NCBI RefSeq assembly: GCF_020329435.1
Contig: NZ_JAGKJK010000001.1
Coordinates: forward strand, 806,001 to 870,000
Length of the DNA stretch: 64,000 nt
Direction: 5' to 3'
Source: Bradyrhizobium hereditatis
GTDB taxonomy: Bacteria > Pseudomonadota > Alphaproteobacteria > Rhizobiales > Xanthobacteraceae
Part shown: positions 8,075 to 18,209 of the stretch, piece by piece
Position numbering within the stretch: position 1 is the first letter of the stretch
Layout: the number at the start of each line of letters is the position of its first letter
Translations under genes and position numbers: made by a program
Notes under the pieces: model-generated
The model's database searches: none
Seen by the model: the letters and a program-made list of their open reading frames with translations, nothing else
What the model was told of the DNA's origin: nothing

Positions 8075-8329
8075 GAAGCTCACCTCCCCTCTCCGATGAG
8101 ATATGGTAGTGGGGCGCTCAAAGCATATCCCTCCAGCCTGCGTTGTGTTGCCGCTGCTCCCGCCCCCCGGAGCCACTCCAATCCCGGCAGGCCGCCGCCC
8201 GGAAAGCGCTCTTGCAAGTGTGCCGCAGCAGGATGCACACTGTGCACGCACGATCAGGTGTCGATGTCTACGGCTCTCGGCTCGACTGGAATTCAACGGT
8301 TGCGTTCAGAACGAGAGGAGCATGACGCC

Positions 8330-8512
8330 ATGCGAGAAATCCAGATTCACGACTATGCGCGGCAGTTGCTGGAAGCACATGGCCCCAAGGCCATTGCGGA
8401 GGCTGCCCAGAACGCCATCGAACTCGAGGCAAAGGGCGAGGTCGAACTGGCCAGAACCTGGCGACATATCGAAGACGCGATGAAGATGATGCGCGGGCCT
8501 CACCAAAGCTGA
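8330..8512 (+). CDS. small conserved hypothetical protein (60 residues)
   Basis: ATG at 8330 preceded by GAGAGGAG nine bases upstream. The product starts [20 protein letters not shown], then an Ala/Glu-rich helix and a final [18 protein letters not shown]. It is predicted all-helical and soluble, without cysteine. I recall very similar short proteins in Bradyrhizobium genomes, often near stress or small membrane-protein genes, but no function. The longer reading frame that begins upstream crosses non-coding sequence and is not supported. Confidence 0.7.
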   Translation: MREIQIHDYARQLLEAHGPKAIAEAAQNAIELEAKGEVELARTWRHIEDAMKMMRGPHQS

Positions 8513-8622
8513 GGCAGCCGGCGCGGCAATGTAGAACCAGGACCCATTGTAGGGCCGCTTCGCCGCGGCTGAATGGCGTTGCGACGTCCAAGATGCGGCT
8601 CTCCATAACAGGGAGTGAAGCC

Positions 8623-10053
8623 ATGTTTCCGAAGTGTGCGACAGCCGAAGATCTCGTGAAGGCGATCAAAGACGAAAAGGTGCAGATGATCGATCTGCGC
8701 TTCACCGACCTGCCTGGGGTGTGGCAGCACTTTTCCGTCCCGCCGAGTGCGGCGAGCATCGATGCTCTCAGCGAAGGCATTGGATTTGACGGCTCATCGA
8801 TCCGCGGCTTTCAGGAAATCCAGGAAAGCGACATGCTGGTCGTGCCGGATCCGACCACGGCCTTTCTCGACCCATATTCCCCTGTGTCGACCCTAGTCCT
8901 GATCTGCAACATCAGGGACCCCGTGACCGGTCAACCCTATAGCCGGGACGCCCGTTACATCGCCCAGAAGGCCGAAACCAACCTGAAGGGTACCGGCCTT
9001 GCCGATACGAGTTACTTCGGTCCCGAGGCGGAGTTCTTCGTGTTCGACGACGTGCGCTATGGACAGGGCATAAATTACGCCTTCCACGAAATCGATTCCA
9101 GCGAAGGCAGTTGGAATACCGGCAAGGAGGAAGATCCGAATCTGGGCCACAAGCCGCGCCCGAAGGAGGGATATTTTCCCGTTCCCCCGACCGACAGCAT
9201 GCAGGCTCTCCGCACCGACATGGTGCTGACGATGGAACAGCTGGGCATCCAGATCGAAGCCCATCACCATGAAGTCGCGACCGGCGGCCAGAACGAGATC
9301 GACATGCGCTTCACGACGCTCACGCGCATGGCTGACAATCTGATGATCTACAAATACGTGGTGAAGAATACCGCCCGCGAGCACGGCATGACCGCAACAT
9401 TCATGCCGAAGCCGCTGTTCGAGGACAACGCCTCGGGGATGCACGTTCACCAATCCCTGTGGAAGGGCGAGACCAATCTGTTCTACGACAAGGGCGATTA
9501 TGCCGAGTTGAGCCAGCTCGGCCGCTACTATATCGGCGGTCTGCTCACCCACGCCTGGGCGTTGTGCGCGCTTTGCGCTCCCACCACCAACTCCTATCGG
9601 CGTCTGGTGCCAGGCTACGAGGCTCCAATCAATCTGGTTTATTCCCAGCGCAACCGCTCGGCCTGCTGCCGAATTCCGATGTATTCGCCGAACCCGCGGG
9701 CAAAGCGGGTTGAATTTCGCTCGCCGGATCCCTCCTGCAATCCCTATCTGGCCTTTGCCGCGATGCTGATGGCCGGCCTCGACGGTATCACCGGCCGGAT
9801 CGATCCGGGCAGCCCGATCGACAAGAACCTCTATGACCTGCTGCCCGCCGAGGCAAAGGACGTGAGGTCGACACCGGGATCGCTGGATCAGGCGCTTGAC
9901 GCGCTAGAACGCGATCACGCCTTCCTGCTCCGCGGCGATGTGTTCACCGCCGACGTGATCGAGACCTGGCTCGACTACAAGCGGAAGAAAGAGGTCGATC
10001 CGATCCGGTTGCGGCCACATCCATACGAATTCCATTTGTACTACGACATCTAG
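8623..10053 (+). CDS. glnA: glutamine synthetase type I
   Basis: 476 codons from the ATG at 8623, seven bases after GGGAG. GS joins ammonia and glutamate with ATP. The beta-grasp domain covers about 12-105. The catalytic domain has [22 protein letters not shown] and the substrate loop [19 protein letters not shown]. The adenylylation Tyr in [11 protein letters not shown] is near residue 404. The segments [12 protein letters not shown] and [18 protein letters not shown] and the Pro-Gly-Ser region after the adenylylation site look more like actinobacterial or deep-branching GS than the usual rhizobial GlnA. It is therefore probably a second, acquired enzyme. No nitrogen-regulated sigma-54 site was found upstream, and no glnB is adjacent. 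Confidence 0.93.
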   Translation: MFPKCATAEDLVKAIKDEKVQMIDLRFTDLPGVWQHFSVPPSAASIDALSEGIGFDGSSIRGFQEIQESDMLVVPDPTTAFLDPYSPVSTLVLICNIRDPVTGQPYSRDARYIAQKAETNLKGTGLADTSYFGPEAEFFVFDDVRYGQGINYAFHEIDSSEGSWNTGKEEDPNLGHKPRPKEGYFPVPPTDSMQALRTDMVLTMEQLGIQIEAHHHEVATGGQNEIDMRFTTLTRMADNLMIYKYVVKNTAREHGMTATFMPKPLFEDNASGMHVHQSLWKGETNLFYDKGDYAELSQLGRYYIGGLLTHAWALCALCAPTTNSYRRLVPGYEAPINLVYSQRNRSACCRIPMYSPNPRAKRVEFRSPDPSCNPYLAFAAMLMAGLDGITGRIDPGSPIDKNLYDLLPAEAKDVRSTPGSLDQALDALERDHAFLLRGDVFTADVIETWLDYKRKKEVDPIRLRPHPYEFHLYYDI

Positions 10054-10244
10054 GGTGCGAACTCATCTGTACGCTTGGGCCGGATTTCGGCTTCAGCGGT
10101 CCGGAAAAGGGCCAAAAGCGGGCTCGTGCCGCGCATGCCATCGCTAATCGCTCAGCTCGGCGGAGAGCCGAGCACCGTGACTTCGGGTGGAACCTATCCC
10201 AACATGAGACGTTCTCTCCGCCAATGAGCAGCGCCGTTGCCCCG

Positions 10245-10276
10245 GCGCAGCGAGCGCCGAGGCCGAGGCGCTGCGC
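10245..10276. other. stem-loop upstream of the FBPase gene
   Basis: GCGCAGCG (10245-10252) pairs with CGCTGCGC (10269-10276), ending 18 bases before the start codon at 10295. A second short hairpin, GCTCGGC/GCCGAGC, lies at 10155-10173. The first might mask or space the ribosome site GGAGGA at 10282-10287. Confidence 0.4.
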
Positions 10277-10294
10277 TGGTCGGAGGAAACGCTC

Positions 10295-11440
10295 ATGAGA
10301 CTCACTCTTTCGGTCATTAAGGCTGACATAGGCTCCGTCGGCGGCCACACAAAGCCGTCTACACGCATGATGGCGGCTGTCGAGGGCGAGGTCGCGAAGG
10401 CGATCTGCGATGGCCTCTTGATCGACGCTTTCGTCTGCCACACCGGCGACGACATCGCGATCATCATGACGCACACACGGGGCGAAGGGAGCCCCGAGGT
10501 GCATCAACTTGCCTGGAAGGCGTTCCTCGCTGCCACCTCGGTCGCGAAGACCTCCGGGCTTTATGGCGCTGGCCAGGATCTTCTCGTCGACGCGCCTTCC
10601 GGAAACGTCCGCGGCGCCGGCCCGGGTGTCGCCGAGCTCAGCTTCGACCACAGCCTCTCAGGCACGAGGCCTGCGGAGTCTTTCATGGTGTTCGCCGCCG
10701 ACAAATGCGGCCCCGGCGCCTACAACCTGCCGCTCTACCTCGCCTTTGCCGATCCCATGTATTGCGCCGGGCTGATGCTGCCCCCGATGATCAAGGGATT
10801 CCGTTTCCATGTCATCGACATGGATAACACGGACGGCGACAGCGTGATCAAACTCGACGCGCCCGCGGACAGCTATCACATCGCCGCGCTGCTCCGCGAC
10901 AACGAGCGCTTTGGCATTGATCGCATCATTTCCCGGACCCATGGCGAGGTCGCCGTCGCCGTTTCGGCGCAGCGTCTTCACGCGATCGCAGGCAAGTACA
11001 CCGGCAAGGATGATCCGGTCGCGATCGTCAGGAACCAGGGGATTTTCCCGGCGCCCGAAGAGATCATCTCGCCGTTTGCCAAGGCACACTTCGTGGGCGG
11101 CGATGCGCGCGGCTCGCACGTGATGCCGCTTATGCCTGTGCCGCTTAACACGCCGGTGACAGGCATGTACTGCCTGCCGATCGTTTCCTGCACCGGCTTT
11201 TCAATCGACAAGGACGGCCGTTTTTCGGAATCCTTTACCGATTTCTTCGACAACCCGGCGTGGGACGAGGTCCGTCGGCGCGCCCAGAGCAAAGCTATTG
11301 AGATGCGCAGCCAAGGCTGGTCTGGTGCAGCGATGCTGCCCTATTCCGAGTTGGAGTATGGTGGCTTCCGCGACACCGTGTCCGCGCTGTTGAAGCGCTT
11401 CCACTTGCGCGAGGAGCGCAAGCCGGAAGCGGCCGAGTAA
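10295..11440 (+). CDS. fructose-1,6-bisphosphate aldolase/phosphatase, archaeal (class V) type
   Basis: 381 codons, ATG with GGAGGA seven bases upstream. The protein is unrelated to classical FBPase. It has the N-terminal SVIKADIGSVGGH motif, with Asp11, His18 and the Asp52-Asp53 pair (TGDDIAI) at the metal-site positions described for archaeal FBPA/P. It also has GPGAYNLPLYLAFADPMYCAGL and AGKYTGKDDPVAIVRNQG. In archaea and deep bacteria this enzyme both condenses triose phosphates and dephosphorylates FBP, giving one-way gluconeogenesis. The Schiff-base Lys cannot be assigned without an alignment (Lys234 or Lys238 are candidates), so phosphatase activity alone is possible. It is followed by the PFK gene on the same strand. 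Confidence 0.9.
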   Translation: MRLTLSVIKADIGSVGGHTKPSTRMMAAVEGEVAKAICDGLLIDAFVCHTGDDIAIIMTHTRGEGSPEVHQLAWKAFLAATSVAKTSGLYGAGQDLLVDAPSGNVRGAGPGVAELSFDHSLSGTRPAESFMVFAADKCGPGAYNLPLYLAFADPMYCAGLMLPPMIKGFRFHVIDMDNTDGDSVIKLDAPADSYHIAALLRDNERFGIDRIISRTHGEVAVAVSAQRLHAIAGKYTGKDDPVAIVRNQGIFPAPEEIISPFAKAHFVGGDARGSHVMPLMPVPLNTPVTGMYCLPIVSCTGFSIDKDGRFSESFTDFFDNPAWDEVRRRAQSKAIEMRSQGWSGAAMLPYSELEYGGFRDTVSALLKRFHLREERKPEAAE

Positions 11441-11524
11441 TACGGCGTCACGATAGATTTGCCTGCAGGCGGGTCACCCCAGTCTGTACCGCCATTCACG
11501 AACCATGACCCAACGCGGGTGCTA

Positions 11525-11599
11525 GAGCATGATCCGGAAAAGTGGATGCCGGGTTTCCCTTGCGACAAACGCGAACGCGTTTGCGCGGAGATCATGCTC
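11525..11599. repeat. Rhizobiales-type palindromic intergenic repeat
   Basis: GAGCATGATC at 11525-11534 is inverted at 11590-11599, enclosing GGAAAAGTGGATGCCGGG and an inner palindrome CAAACGCG-AA-CGCGTTTG (11566-11583). The GAGCATGATCCGGAAAAGTGG core is familiar as a dispersed element of Bradyrhizobium and Rhodopseudomonas intergenic DNA. Confidence 0.8.
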
Positions 11600-11610
11600 A
11601 AATCAAAGAG

Positions 11611-11653
11611 TTAGAGCGTGATGACGATTCGAAGAAACGTCATCACGCTCTAA
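11611..11653. repeat. 16-bp perfect inverted repeat
   Basis: TTAGAGCGTGATGACG (11611-11626), an 11-base loop, and CGTCATCACGCTCTAA (11638-11653). It lies 11 bases after the preceding palindrome and 28 bases before the PFK start, so it would fold in the PFK leader. Confidence 0.85.
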
Positions 11654-11681
11654 TGCGAAATGCCAATCTTGGGAGGTCGGT

Positions 11682-12869
11682 ATGGCAAGAAAGCGCATTG
11701 GCATTCTCACGGGCGGCGGCGACGTCCCCGGCCTCAACGCCGTCATCAAGAGCGTGACATATCGCGGCAGTGAGGACGACATCGAGGTCGTAGGCCTCCG
11801 TCGTGGCTGGGAGGCCCTCACACACCTGAACCTCGAGAGCCCTGCCAGCAAGGCCCACTACATCATCCCGCTGAACCGTGCGAATACACGCATTATCGAC
11901 CGGCGCGGCGGGACCGTGCTGCACTCGAGCCGTACCAATCCGTCCAAGATGAAAAAGCTGCCCGATCATCTCGTCGGGAAGGATTTTCCAGTCTCCACGA
12001 GCACCAAAGACGGCATCGCAACCAGAACGTGGGACCTCACCGGCCAGGTGCTGGCGAACCTCTCGGCGCTCGGCATTGAACATCTGATCGCCATCGGCGG
12101 CGACGACACGCTTAGTTACGCGGCGAAGCTCAACGAGCTCGGCGTCAGGATCATCGCCATCCCGAAGACGATGGACAACGACGTCCGAAATACCGAGTAC
12201 TGCATCGGCTTCTCGACCGCGATCACCCGCGCCAGCGACGCCATCCAGCGGCAACGCACCACAGTCGGCTCGCACGAGCGAATCGGCATTTTTCGCGTCT
12301 TTGGCCGCGATGCCGGATTTACGGCGCTCTTCAGCGCATACGCAACCTCGATACGGTGCGTCATACCGGAGTACAGGGTCAATCTCGACAAGCTGATCCA
12401 GTTGCTCCTCGAGGACAAGCGCACCAACCCGAGCAACTACGCGCTGGTCGTGCTCAGCGAGGGTGCCGCGTGGGAGGGCTACAAGGTGCAGGAATACGGT
12501 GAGCCTGATGCCTATGGCCACCGCAAGAAGGCGAGCGTGGCGGAATCGCTTGCAGATGAACTCAAGCGGCGCGTCGGCGAGGAGACGATCACCTCCGACC
12601 TCACCTACGATCTGCGATCGGGCGATCCGGATTTCATGGACAAGCTCGTGGCCCTGACCTTCGGCAATATGGCCTACGATGCCATCCTGGAAGGAAAAAC
12701 CGGCCTCATGTCGGCGCTGGTGGAGGGTCGCTACGAACTTGTCCCTATCCCCGACGCCAAACTCGGGCCGCGCAAGCTGGACGTCGCGAGCACGTACAAC
12801 ACGGAGCGCTACCGTCCCATCTATGCCAACAAGCGCGGGCTGCCGATCTTTCTCAACCTCGCGTCATAG
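11682..12869 (+). CDS. pfp: phosphofructokinase family, motifs of the pyrophosphate-dependent type
   Basis: 395 codons, ATG after GGGAGG. The fold signature is ILTGGGDVPGLNAVI (8-22). The nucleotide-site motif reads GGDDT at 139-143. ATP-dependent enzymes have GGDG[ST] there; the extra Asp is the hallmark of PPi users. The catalytic loop is PKTMDND at 161-167, with the Lys typical of PPi enzymes in place of the Gly of PGTIDND. I therefore infer reversible PPi-fructose-6-phosphate 1-phosphotransferase. It lies just after the gluconeogenic FBPA/P, so the pair could set the direction of carbon flow in an organism group that mostly uses the Entner-Doudoroff route. The phosphate-donor assignment rests on motifs only. 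Confidence 0.87.
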   Translation: MARKRIGILTGGGDVPGLNAVIKSVTYRGSEDDIEVVGLRRGWEALTHLNLESPASKAHYIIPLNRANTRIIDRRGGTVLHSSRTNPSKMKKLPDHLVGKDFPVSTSTKDGIATRTWDLTGQVLANLSALGIEHLIAIGGDDTLSYAAKLNELGVRIIAIPKTMDNDVRNTEYCIGFSTAITRASDAIQRQRTTVGSHERIGIFRVFGRDAGFTALFSAYATSIRCVIPEYRVNLDKLIQLLLEDKRTNPSNYALVVLSEGAAWEGYKVQEYGEPDAYGHRKKASVAESLADELKRRVGEETITSDLTYDLRSGDPDFMDKLVALTFGNMAYDAILEGKTGLMSALVEGRYELVPIPDAKLGPRKLDVASTYNTERYRPIYANKRGLPIFLNLAS

Positions 12870-12879
12870 GGTGGCAAGA

Positions 12880-13284
12880 CTACTGCTCGATCAGCGGGGT
12901 CGTGGATGAGACGTGATGGCTGACGATCTTCCAGTCGCCGTCCTCGCGAACGATCACCCAAGTGATTTTCACTACCAGGGGCTCGGCGTCCCCATTGACG
13001 ACAAAGGACGCGGTGCCCGCGAAATTGATCAAACCGGTGGCAGCTTGCGCAGTCCGGACATTGGTGAATTGCACAGTCGGCGAGGACCACCGCGGCAGGC
13101 CGGCGAAATAAGCGGCAACGCCATCATTGCCGCAGTATAGATTCGGATTGGAGCCGAAGAAGAATGCGTTCTTCGAATAAAGCGAGGCGAGGGCCTCGGC
13201 GTCCAGCCTGCTGAACGCCGCCTCCCATTTGGCCATGATGCCCGCGACGACGTCCTCGGTTGCAGTCTGATCGGATAATGCCAT
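12880..13284 (-). CDS. SnoaL-like/DUF4440 (NTF2-fold) protein
   Basis: 134 codons. The cone-shaped NTF2 fold is recognisable from an N-terminal helix (VAGIMAKWEAAFSRLDAEALASLYSKNAFFFGS), a central loop with DGVAAYFAGLP, and a four-strand sheet ending WVIVREDGDWKIVSHHVSS. Members of this SgcJ/EcaC-like group bind small hydrophobic ligands or act as minor enzymes, and the ligand is unknown. It has no signal peptide. It lies nine bases downstream of glnS on the same strand and is likely co-transcribed with it. It converges on the PFK gene with only ten bases between the stop codons. Confidence 0.8.
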   Translation of the reverse strand: MALSDQTATEDVVAGIMAKWEAAFSRLDAEALASLYSKNAFFFGSNPNLYCGNDGVAAYFAGLPRWSSPTVQFTNVRTAQAATGLINFAGTASFVVNGDAEPLVVKITWVIVREDGDWKIVSHHVSSTTPLIEQ

Positions 13285-13293
13285 CGACCGACC

Positions 13294-14976
13294 TCACCCC
13301 TTGCCGCCCACTTCCTTGGCAAAGGTATCACGCAGGCCGATGGTGCGGTTGAAGACCGGCTTGCCCGGCGCGGAATCCTTGTCGCGGACGAAATAGCCCT
13401 GCCGCTCGAACTGCATCACCTCGCCGGAATTGTCTGCTGCGACCGACGGCTCGATCCGGGCGTCAGGCAGCACTTCCAGCGATTCCGGATTGAGGTCGGC
13501 GGCGAAGTTCGCGGCGCTCGGGCTCGGATTGGAGAAGAGCTGATTGTAGATGCGGATTTCCGCGGGCACCGAATCCTTGGCCGAGAGCCAGTGCATGGTG
13601 GCCTTGACCTTGCGGCCGTCAGGCGCGTTGCCGCCCTTGGTCGCGGGATCGTAGGTGCAACGCAATTCGACGATCTCACCCGCATCGTTCTTGATGACGC
13701 CGGTGCATCTGATGAAATACGCATAGCGCAGCCGCACCTCGTTGCCGGGCGAGAGGCGGAAGAACTTTTTCGGCGGGTTCTCCATGAAGTCGTCGCGCTC
13801 GATATAGAGCTCGCGGCCGAACGAAATTTTTCGCGTGCCCGCCGCCGGATCATCGGGATGATTGACGGCTTCCAGCTCCTCGACCTGGCCTTCCGGATAA
13901 TTCTCGATCACGACCTTAAGCGGCCGCAGCACGGCCATCCGCCGCTGCGCCGTCTTGTTGAGATGCTCGCGGATGCAGAATTCCAGCATGCCAACATCGA
14001 CCACGCTGTTGGCTTTGGCCACGCCGATGCGCTTGACGAATTCGCGCACCGCGGCCGGTGGCACGCCGCGCCGCTTCAATCCGGCAATGGTCGGCATGCG
14101 CGGATCGTCCCAGCCGGACACGTGGCCATCGCGGACGAGCTGCGTCAGCACGCGCTTCGACAGCAGCGTGTAGGTCAGGTTGAGGCGGGCGAATTCGTAC
14201 TGTCGCGGTTTTGACGGCACCGGCAGCTTGTCGAGCAGCCATTCATAGAGCGGCCGGTGGTCCTCGAATTCCAGCGTGCAGATCGAATGGGTAATGCCTT
14301 CGATCGCATCCGACTGGCCGTGCGCGTAGTCGTAGCTCGGGTAGATCGACCATTTGTTGCCGGTGCGCGGATGCTCGGCATGGAGGATGCGATAGAGCAC
14401 GGGGTCACGCAGGTTGATGTTGCCCGCGGCCATATCGATCTTGGCGCGCAGCACGCGCGTCCCGTTCGGGAATTCACCCGCCTTCATGCGCCGGAAGAGG
14501 TCGAGATTCTCCTCGACCGAGCGGTCGCGGAACGGCGAGTTCTTGCCGGGTTCCGTCAGCGTGCCGCGGTTGATGCGAATTTCCTCCTGCGACTGGTCGT
14601 CGACATAGGCATAGCCCGCCTTGATCAGGCCTTCCGCCCAGTCGTAGAGCCGGTCGAAATAGTCGGAGGCGTAATAGAGGTCGGTTCCCCAGTCGTAGCC
14701 GAGCCAATGCACGTCGGCCTGGATGGAATCGATATATTCCTGCTCTTCCTTGATCGGGTTGGTGTCGTCGAAGCGCAGATGGCACTTGCCGCCAAATTCC
14801 TGCGCGATGCCGAAATTGAGGGCAATCGACTTGGCATGGCCGATATGCAGATAGCCGTTCGGCTCCGGCGGGAATCGGGTCACGATCCGGCTGTGCTTTT
14901 TGGAAGAGAGATCGGCCTGGACGATGTCGCGGATGAAATCGCGCCCCGCCTCTGCCGTTACCGGTTCTGTGGTCAT
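13294..14976 (-). CDS. glnS: glutaminyl-tRNA synthetase
   Basis: 560 codons, close to the E. coli length. It charges tRNA-Gln with glutamine. The class I HIGH motif is [10 protein letters not shown] (41-50), preceded by FPPEPN; the KMSKS equivalent is LLSKRVL (271-277). The [10 protein letters not shown] loop and the C-terminal two-barrel anticodon-binding domain (about 345-555) are present. Many alphaproteobacteria lack GlnRS and make Gln-tRNA by the GatCAB route, so its presence is worth noting. It is divergent from gltX across 142 bases and heads a short unit with the SnoaL-like gene. Confidence 0.97.
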   Translation of the reverse strand: MTTEPVTAEAGRDFIRDIVQADLSSKKHSRIVTRFPPEPNGYLHIGHAKSIALNFGIAQEFGGKCHLRFDDTNPIKEEQEYIDSIQADVHWLGYDWGTDLYYASDYFDRLYDWAEGLIKAGYAYVDDQSQEEIRINRGTLTEPGKNSPFRDRSVEENLDLFRRMKAGEFPNGTRVLRAKIDMAAGNINLRDPVLYRILHAEHPRTGNKWSIYPSYDYAHGQSDAIEGITHSICTLEFEDHRPLYEWLLDKLPVPSKPRQYEFARLNLTYTLLSKRVLTQLVRDGHVSGWDDPRMPTIAGLKRRGVPPAAVREFVKRIGVAKANSVVDVGMLEFCIREHLNKTAQRRMAVLRPLKVVIENYPEGQVEELEAVNHPDDPAAGTRKISFGRELYIERDDFMENPPKKFFRLSPGNEVRLRYAYFIRCTGVIKNDAGEIVELRCTYDPATKGGNAPDGRKVKATMHWLSAKDSVPAEIRIYNQLFSNPSPSAANFAADLNPESLEVLPDARIEPSVAADNSGEVMQFERQGYFVRDKDSAPGKPVFNRTIGLRDTFAKEVGGKG

Positions 14977-15118
14977 CCTAAGTTCCTGTTAGGGATTGGC
15001 GAACCTTCTGCCAAATTCGCCCCTGTGAGCCAAGCCTACTTTGCGGCGGCTGAGGCTTTAGTTATGCACCGATCCTGCTATACACCACCGCCAATTCCAC
15101 ACGCCTGTCCCGTCCGGT

Positions 15119-16543
15119 ATGACTGATCCCGTCGTCACACGCTTTGCCCCCTCGCCCACCGGCTTCCTCCATATCGGGGGCGCCCGGACCGCGCTGTTCA
15201 ACTGGCTCTACGCCAAGAAGCGCGGCGGCAAGATGCTGCTGAGGATCGAGGATACCGACCGCGAGCGTTCGACCGAAGCCGCCATATTAGCCATTCTCGA
15301 CGGGCTGAAATGGCTGGAGCTCGATTGGGACGGCGAGGTCATCTACCAATTTAGCCGCGCCGCAAGGCACCGCGAGGTCGCCGAGCAGTTGCTCGCCAGC
15401 GGCAGGGCCTATCGCTGCTACGCCACACCCGAGCAACTGAACGAGATGCGCGAGAAGGCGCGCGCCGCAGGCAAGACGCGCTTTTATGACGGCATGTGGC
15501 GGGACCGCGACCCCTCCGAGACGCCTGCCGGCATGAAGCCGACCATCCGCCTCAAGGCGCCGCTCACCGGCGAGACCGTGATCGAGGACCAGATTCAGGG
15601 CCGCGTGGTCTGGCAGAACGAGAACCTTGACGATCTCGTGCTGCTGCGCGGCGACGGCACCCCGACCTACATGCTGGCAGTCGTGGTCGACGATCACGAC
15701 ATGGGCGTCACCCACGTCATCCGCGGCGACGATCACCTGATCAACGCGGCGCGGCAGAAGCAGATCTATGACGCGCTCGGCTGGGACATTCCGAGCATGT
15801 CCCACATCCCGCTGATCCATGGACCTGACGGTTCGAAGTTGTCGAAGCGGCACGGCGCGCTCGGCGTCGATGCCTACCGCGCGATGGGATACCTGCCGGC
15901 GGCGCTGCGCAATTATCTGGTCCGGCTCGGTTGGAGCCATGGCGACCAGGAAATCTTCTCCACGCAGGAAATGATCGACGCGTTCGATCTTCCGGCCATC
16001 GGCCGTTCAGCGGCACGGTTCGATTTCGCCAAACTGGAAAACCTCAACGGCCACTACATCCGCCAGGCTGACGACCGCGAGCTGCTCAAGCAGTTCGAGA
16101 GCGTGCTCGACTACGTGCCTGAAGGCGTCGACCTCAAGGCGAAGCTCAACGACACCACACGCGCGCAATTGTTGCGGGCGATGCCGAGCCTGAAGGAGCG
16201 CGCCAAGACGTTGATCGAGCTGATCTCGGGCGCCTATTTCATCTTTGCCGACCGGCCGCTCCAGATCGAGGCCAAGGCCGCAGCCCTGCTGACGCCGGAG
16301 ACCCGGGCCTTGATCGGCAGGCTCCGGGCCGCGCTGGAGGCGGTCACCGACTGGCGCGCCGAAACCACGGAAGCCGCCATGCGGAATTTCGCCGAGCAAA
16401 ATAACCTCAAGCTCGGCGCCGTCGCCCAGCCGCTTCGCGTGGCACTGACCGGACGGACGACTTCACCGGGGATTTTCGACGTTTTGGATGTGCTGGGGCG
16501 GGAGGAATGCCTCGCCCGCCTCGCCGATCAGGCGGCCGGGTAA
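15119..16543 (+). CDS. gltX: glutamyl-tRNA synthetase
   Basis: 474 codons. The HIGH region is [14 protein letters not shown] (11-24), then [10 protein letters not shown]. The KMSKS loop KLSKRHG is near 240-246, followed by the all-helical anticodon-binding domain from about 320. It attaches glutamate to tRNA-Glu; with GlnRS present in the same genome it need not be non-discriminating. gltA follows after about 160 bases without an evident terminator. Confidence 0.98.
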   Translation: MTDPVVTRFAPSPTGFLHIGGARTALFNWLYAKKRGGKMLLRIEDTDRERSTEAAILAILDGLKWLELDWDGEVIYQFSRAARHREVAEQLLASGRAYRCYATPEQLNEMREKARAAGKTRFYDGMWRDRDPSETPAGMKPTIRLKAPLTGETVIEDQIQGRVVWQNENLDDLVLLRGDGTPTYMLAVVVDDHDMGVTHVIRGDDHLINAARQKQIYDALGWDIPSMSHIPLIHGPDGSKLSKRHGALGVDAYRAMGYLPAALRNYLVRLGWSHGDQEIFSTQEMIDAFDLPAIGRSAARFDFAKLENLNGHYIRQADDRELLKQFESVLDYVPEGVDLKAKLNDTTRAQLLRAMPSLKERAKTLIELISGAYFIFADRPLQIEAKAAALLTPETRALIGRLRAALEAVTDWRAETTEAAMRNFAEQNNLKLGAVAQPLRVALTGRTTSPGIFDVLDVLGREECLARLADQAAG

Positions 16544-16704
16544 CGCCCCTACCTTGTGCTGTTTCCGGCCATCTTGCGGTGCACAGGGCAATAAGCTAAC
16601 CCATTCGGCGCCGCTTCTAGACAACGCGGGCTCCCTTGCTGCTGCCTCGCTCATGGCACCACGGGCGACGCGGTTTTTCGTAACGATTTCATCGGGGATT
16701 CACG

Positions 16705-18006
16705 ATGGACGCAAAATCCAACAAGACTGCAACACTGACGGTAGGTAACAAGACCTACGATTTCCCGATCCTAAGCGGCACGGTGGGGCCGGATGTCATC
16801 GACATTGCCAAGCTCTACGCCCAGGCAGGGATGTTCACCTATGACCCCGGCTTTACCTCCACCGGCAGCTGCCAGTCGAAGATCACCTATATTGACGGCG
16901 ACGCCGGCGTGCTGGAATACCGCGGCTACCCGATCGAGCAACTCGCCGAGCAGGGCGACTTCCTGGAAACCTGCTACCTGCTGCTGTACGGGGAACTGCC
17001 GACCAAGGCGCAGAAGCAGGACTTTGACTATCGCGTGATCCATCACACGATGGTGCACGAGCAGATGGCCCGCTTCTTCCAGGGCTTCCGCCGCGACGCC
17101 CATCCGATGGCGATCATGGTTGCCGCCGTCGGCGCGCTGGCCGCGTTCTATCACGATAGCACCGACATCAACGATCCGCGGCAGCGCATGATCGCTTCCA
17201 TGCGGATGATCGCGAAGGTCCCGACGCTGGCCGCGATGGCCTACAAATACACCGTCGGTCAGCCATTCATGTATCCGAAGAACTCGCTCTCCTTTGCCGA
17301 GAACTTCCTGCACATGTGCTTCGCGGTGCCCTGCGAGGAATACAAGATCAACCCGGTGCTGGCTGACGCGCTCGACAAGATCTTCATCCTGCACGCCGAT
17401 CACGAGCAGAACGCCTCGACCTCGACGGTGCGTATCGCAGGCTCCTCCGGCGCCAACCCGTTCGCCTGCATCGCCGCCGGCATCGCCTGCCTCTGGGGCC
17501 CCGCGCATGGCGGCGCCAACGAGGCGGCACTCGCGATGCTCTCGGAGATCGGCACGGTCGACAAGATTCCGGAATTCATCGCGAAGGTGAAGGACAAGAA
17601 CTCGGAAGTCCGCCTGATGGGCTTCGGTCATCGCGTCTACAAGAACTACGATCCGCGCGCCAAGATCATGCAGAAGATGTGTCATGCCGTGCTGGCCGAA
17701 ACCGGCCATGGCGACGATCCGATGCTGAAGGTCGCGATGGAGCTGGAAAAGATCGCGCTCAATGATCAGTACTTCATCGACCGCAAGCTCTATCCAAATG
17801 TCGACTTCTATTCGGGCATCACGCTGAAGGCGATGGGCTTCCCGACCTCGATGTTCACGGTGCTGTTCGCGGTTGCCCGCACCGTCGGCTGGATCAGCCA
17901 GTGGAGCGAGATGATCGAGGATCCGCACCAGAAGATCGGCCGTCCGCGCCAGCTCTACACCGGCGTCGCCCGCCGCGACTATGTGCCGATGGACAAGCGG
18001 AACTAA
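16705..18006 (+). CDS. gltA: citrate synthase (type II)
   Basis: 433 codons from an ATG behind GGGGA. It condenses acetyl-CoA with oxaloacetate at the entry of the TCA cycle. It has a type II N-terminal extension, then [21 protein letters not shown]. The catalytic elements are [10 protein letters not shown] (the substrate-binding His, about residue 270), [15 protein letters not shown] (about 304-318) and the catalytic Asp in [22 protein letters not shown] is typical of NADH-sensitive hexameric Gram-negative enzymes. A good terminator follows 26 bases after the stop. Confidence 0.98.
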   Translation: MDAKSNKTATLTVGNKTYDFPILSGTVGPDVIDIAKLYAQAGMFTYDPGFTSTGSCQSKITYIDGDAGVLEYRGYPIEQLAEQGDFLETCYLLLYGELPTKAQKQDFDYRVIHHTMVHEQMARFFQGFRRDAHPMAIMVAAVGALAAFYHDSTDINDPRQRMIASMRMIAKVPTLAAMAYKYTVGQPFMYPKNSLSFAENFLHMCFAVPCEEYKINPVLADALDKIFILHADHEQNASTSTVRIAGSSGANPFACIAAGIACLWGPAHGGANEAALAMLSEIGTVDKIPEFIAKVKDKNSEVRLMGFGHRVYKNYDPRAKIMQKMCHAVLAETGHGDDPMLKVAMELEKIALNDQYFIDRKLYPNVDFYSGITLKAMGFPTSMFTVLFAVARTVGWISQWSEMIEDPHQKIGRPRQLYTGVARRDYVPMDKRN

Positions 18007-18031
18007 GCGACGTCGTGCATGCGATTGACGG

Positions 18032-18063
18032 AAAGCCGGATGCGGTCGCCGTGTCCGGCTTTT
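18032..18063 (+). terminator. intrinsic terminator of gltA
   Basis: AAAGCCGGA (18032-18040), a 13-base loop, TCCGGCTTT (18054-18062) and a further T. The T-rich end of the second arm supplies the U tract. Confidence 0.85.
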
Positions 18064-18209
18064 GCGTTTATAGGCGCGTCCGTCCTATTCAATGATATCG
18101 AACCTCATCCAGGGCCGCCGCCAGCGGCCCGCGCGAATGTGCGCTCCCCGACGATAGGCTCCGCAGCGTCCCGCTGGAATTGCGGCTTGTCGCTACGTAT
18201 GCAATCGCC

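Noticed and set aside
8513..8622. Sigma-54 promoter before the glutamine synthetase
   Set aside because: No TGGCAC-N5-TTGC match with the right spacing, so nitrogen control is not supported by sequence.
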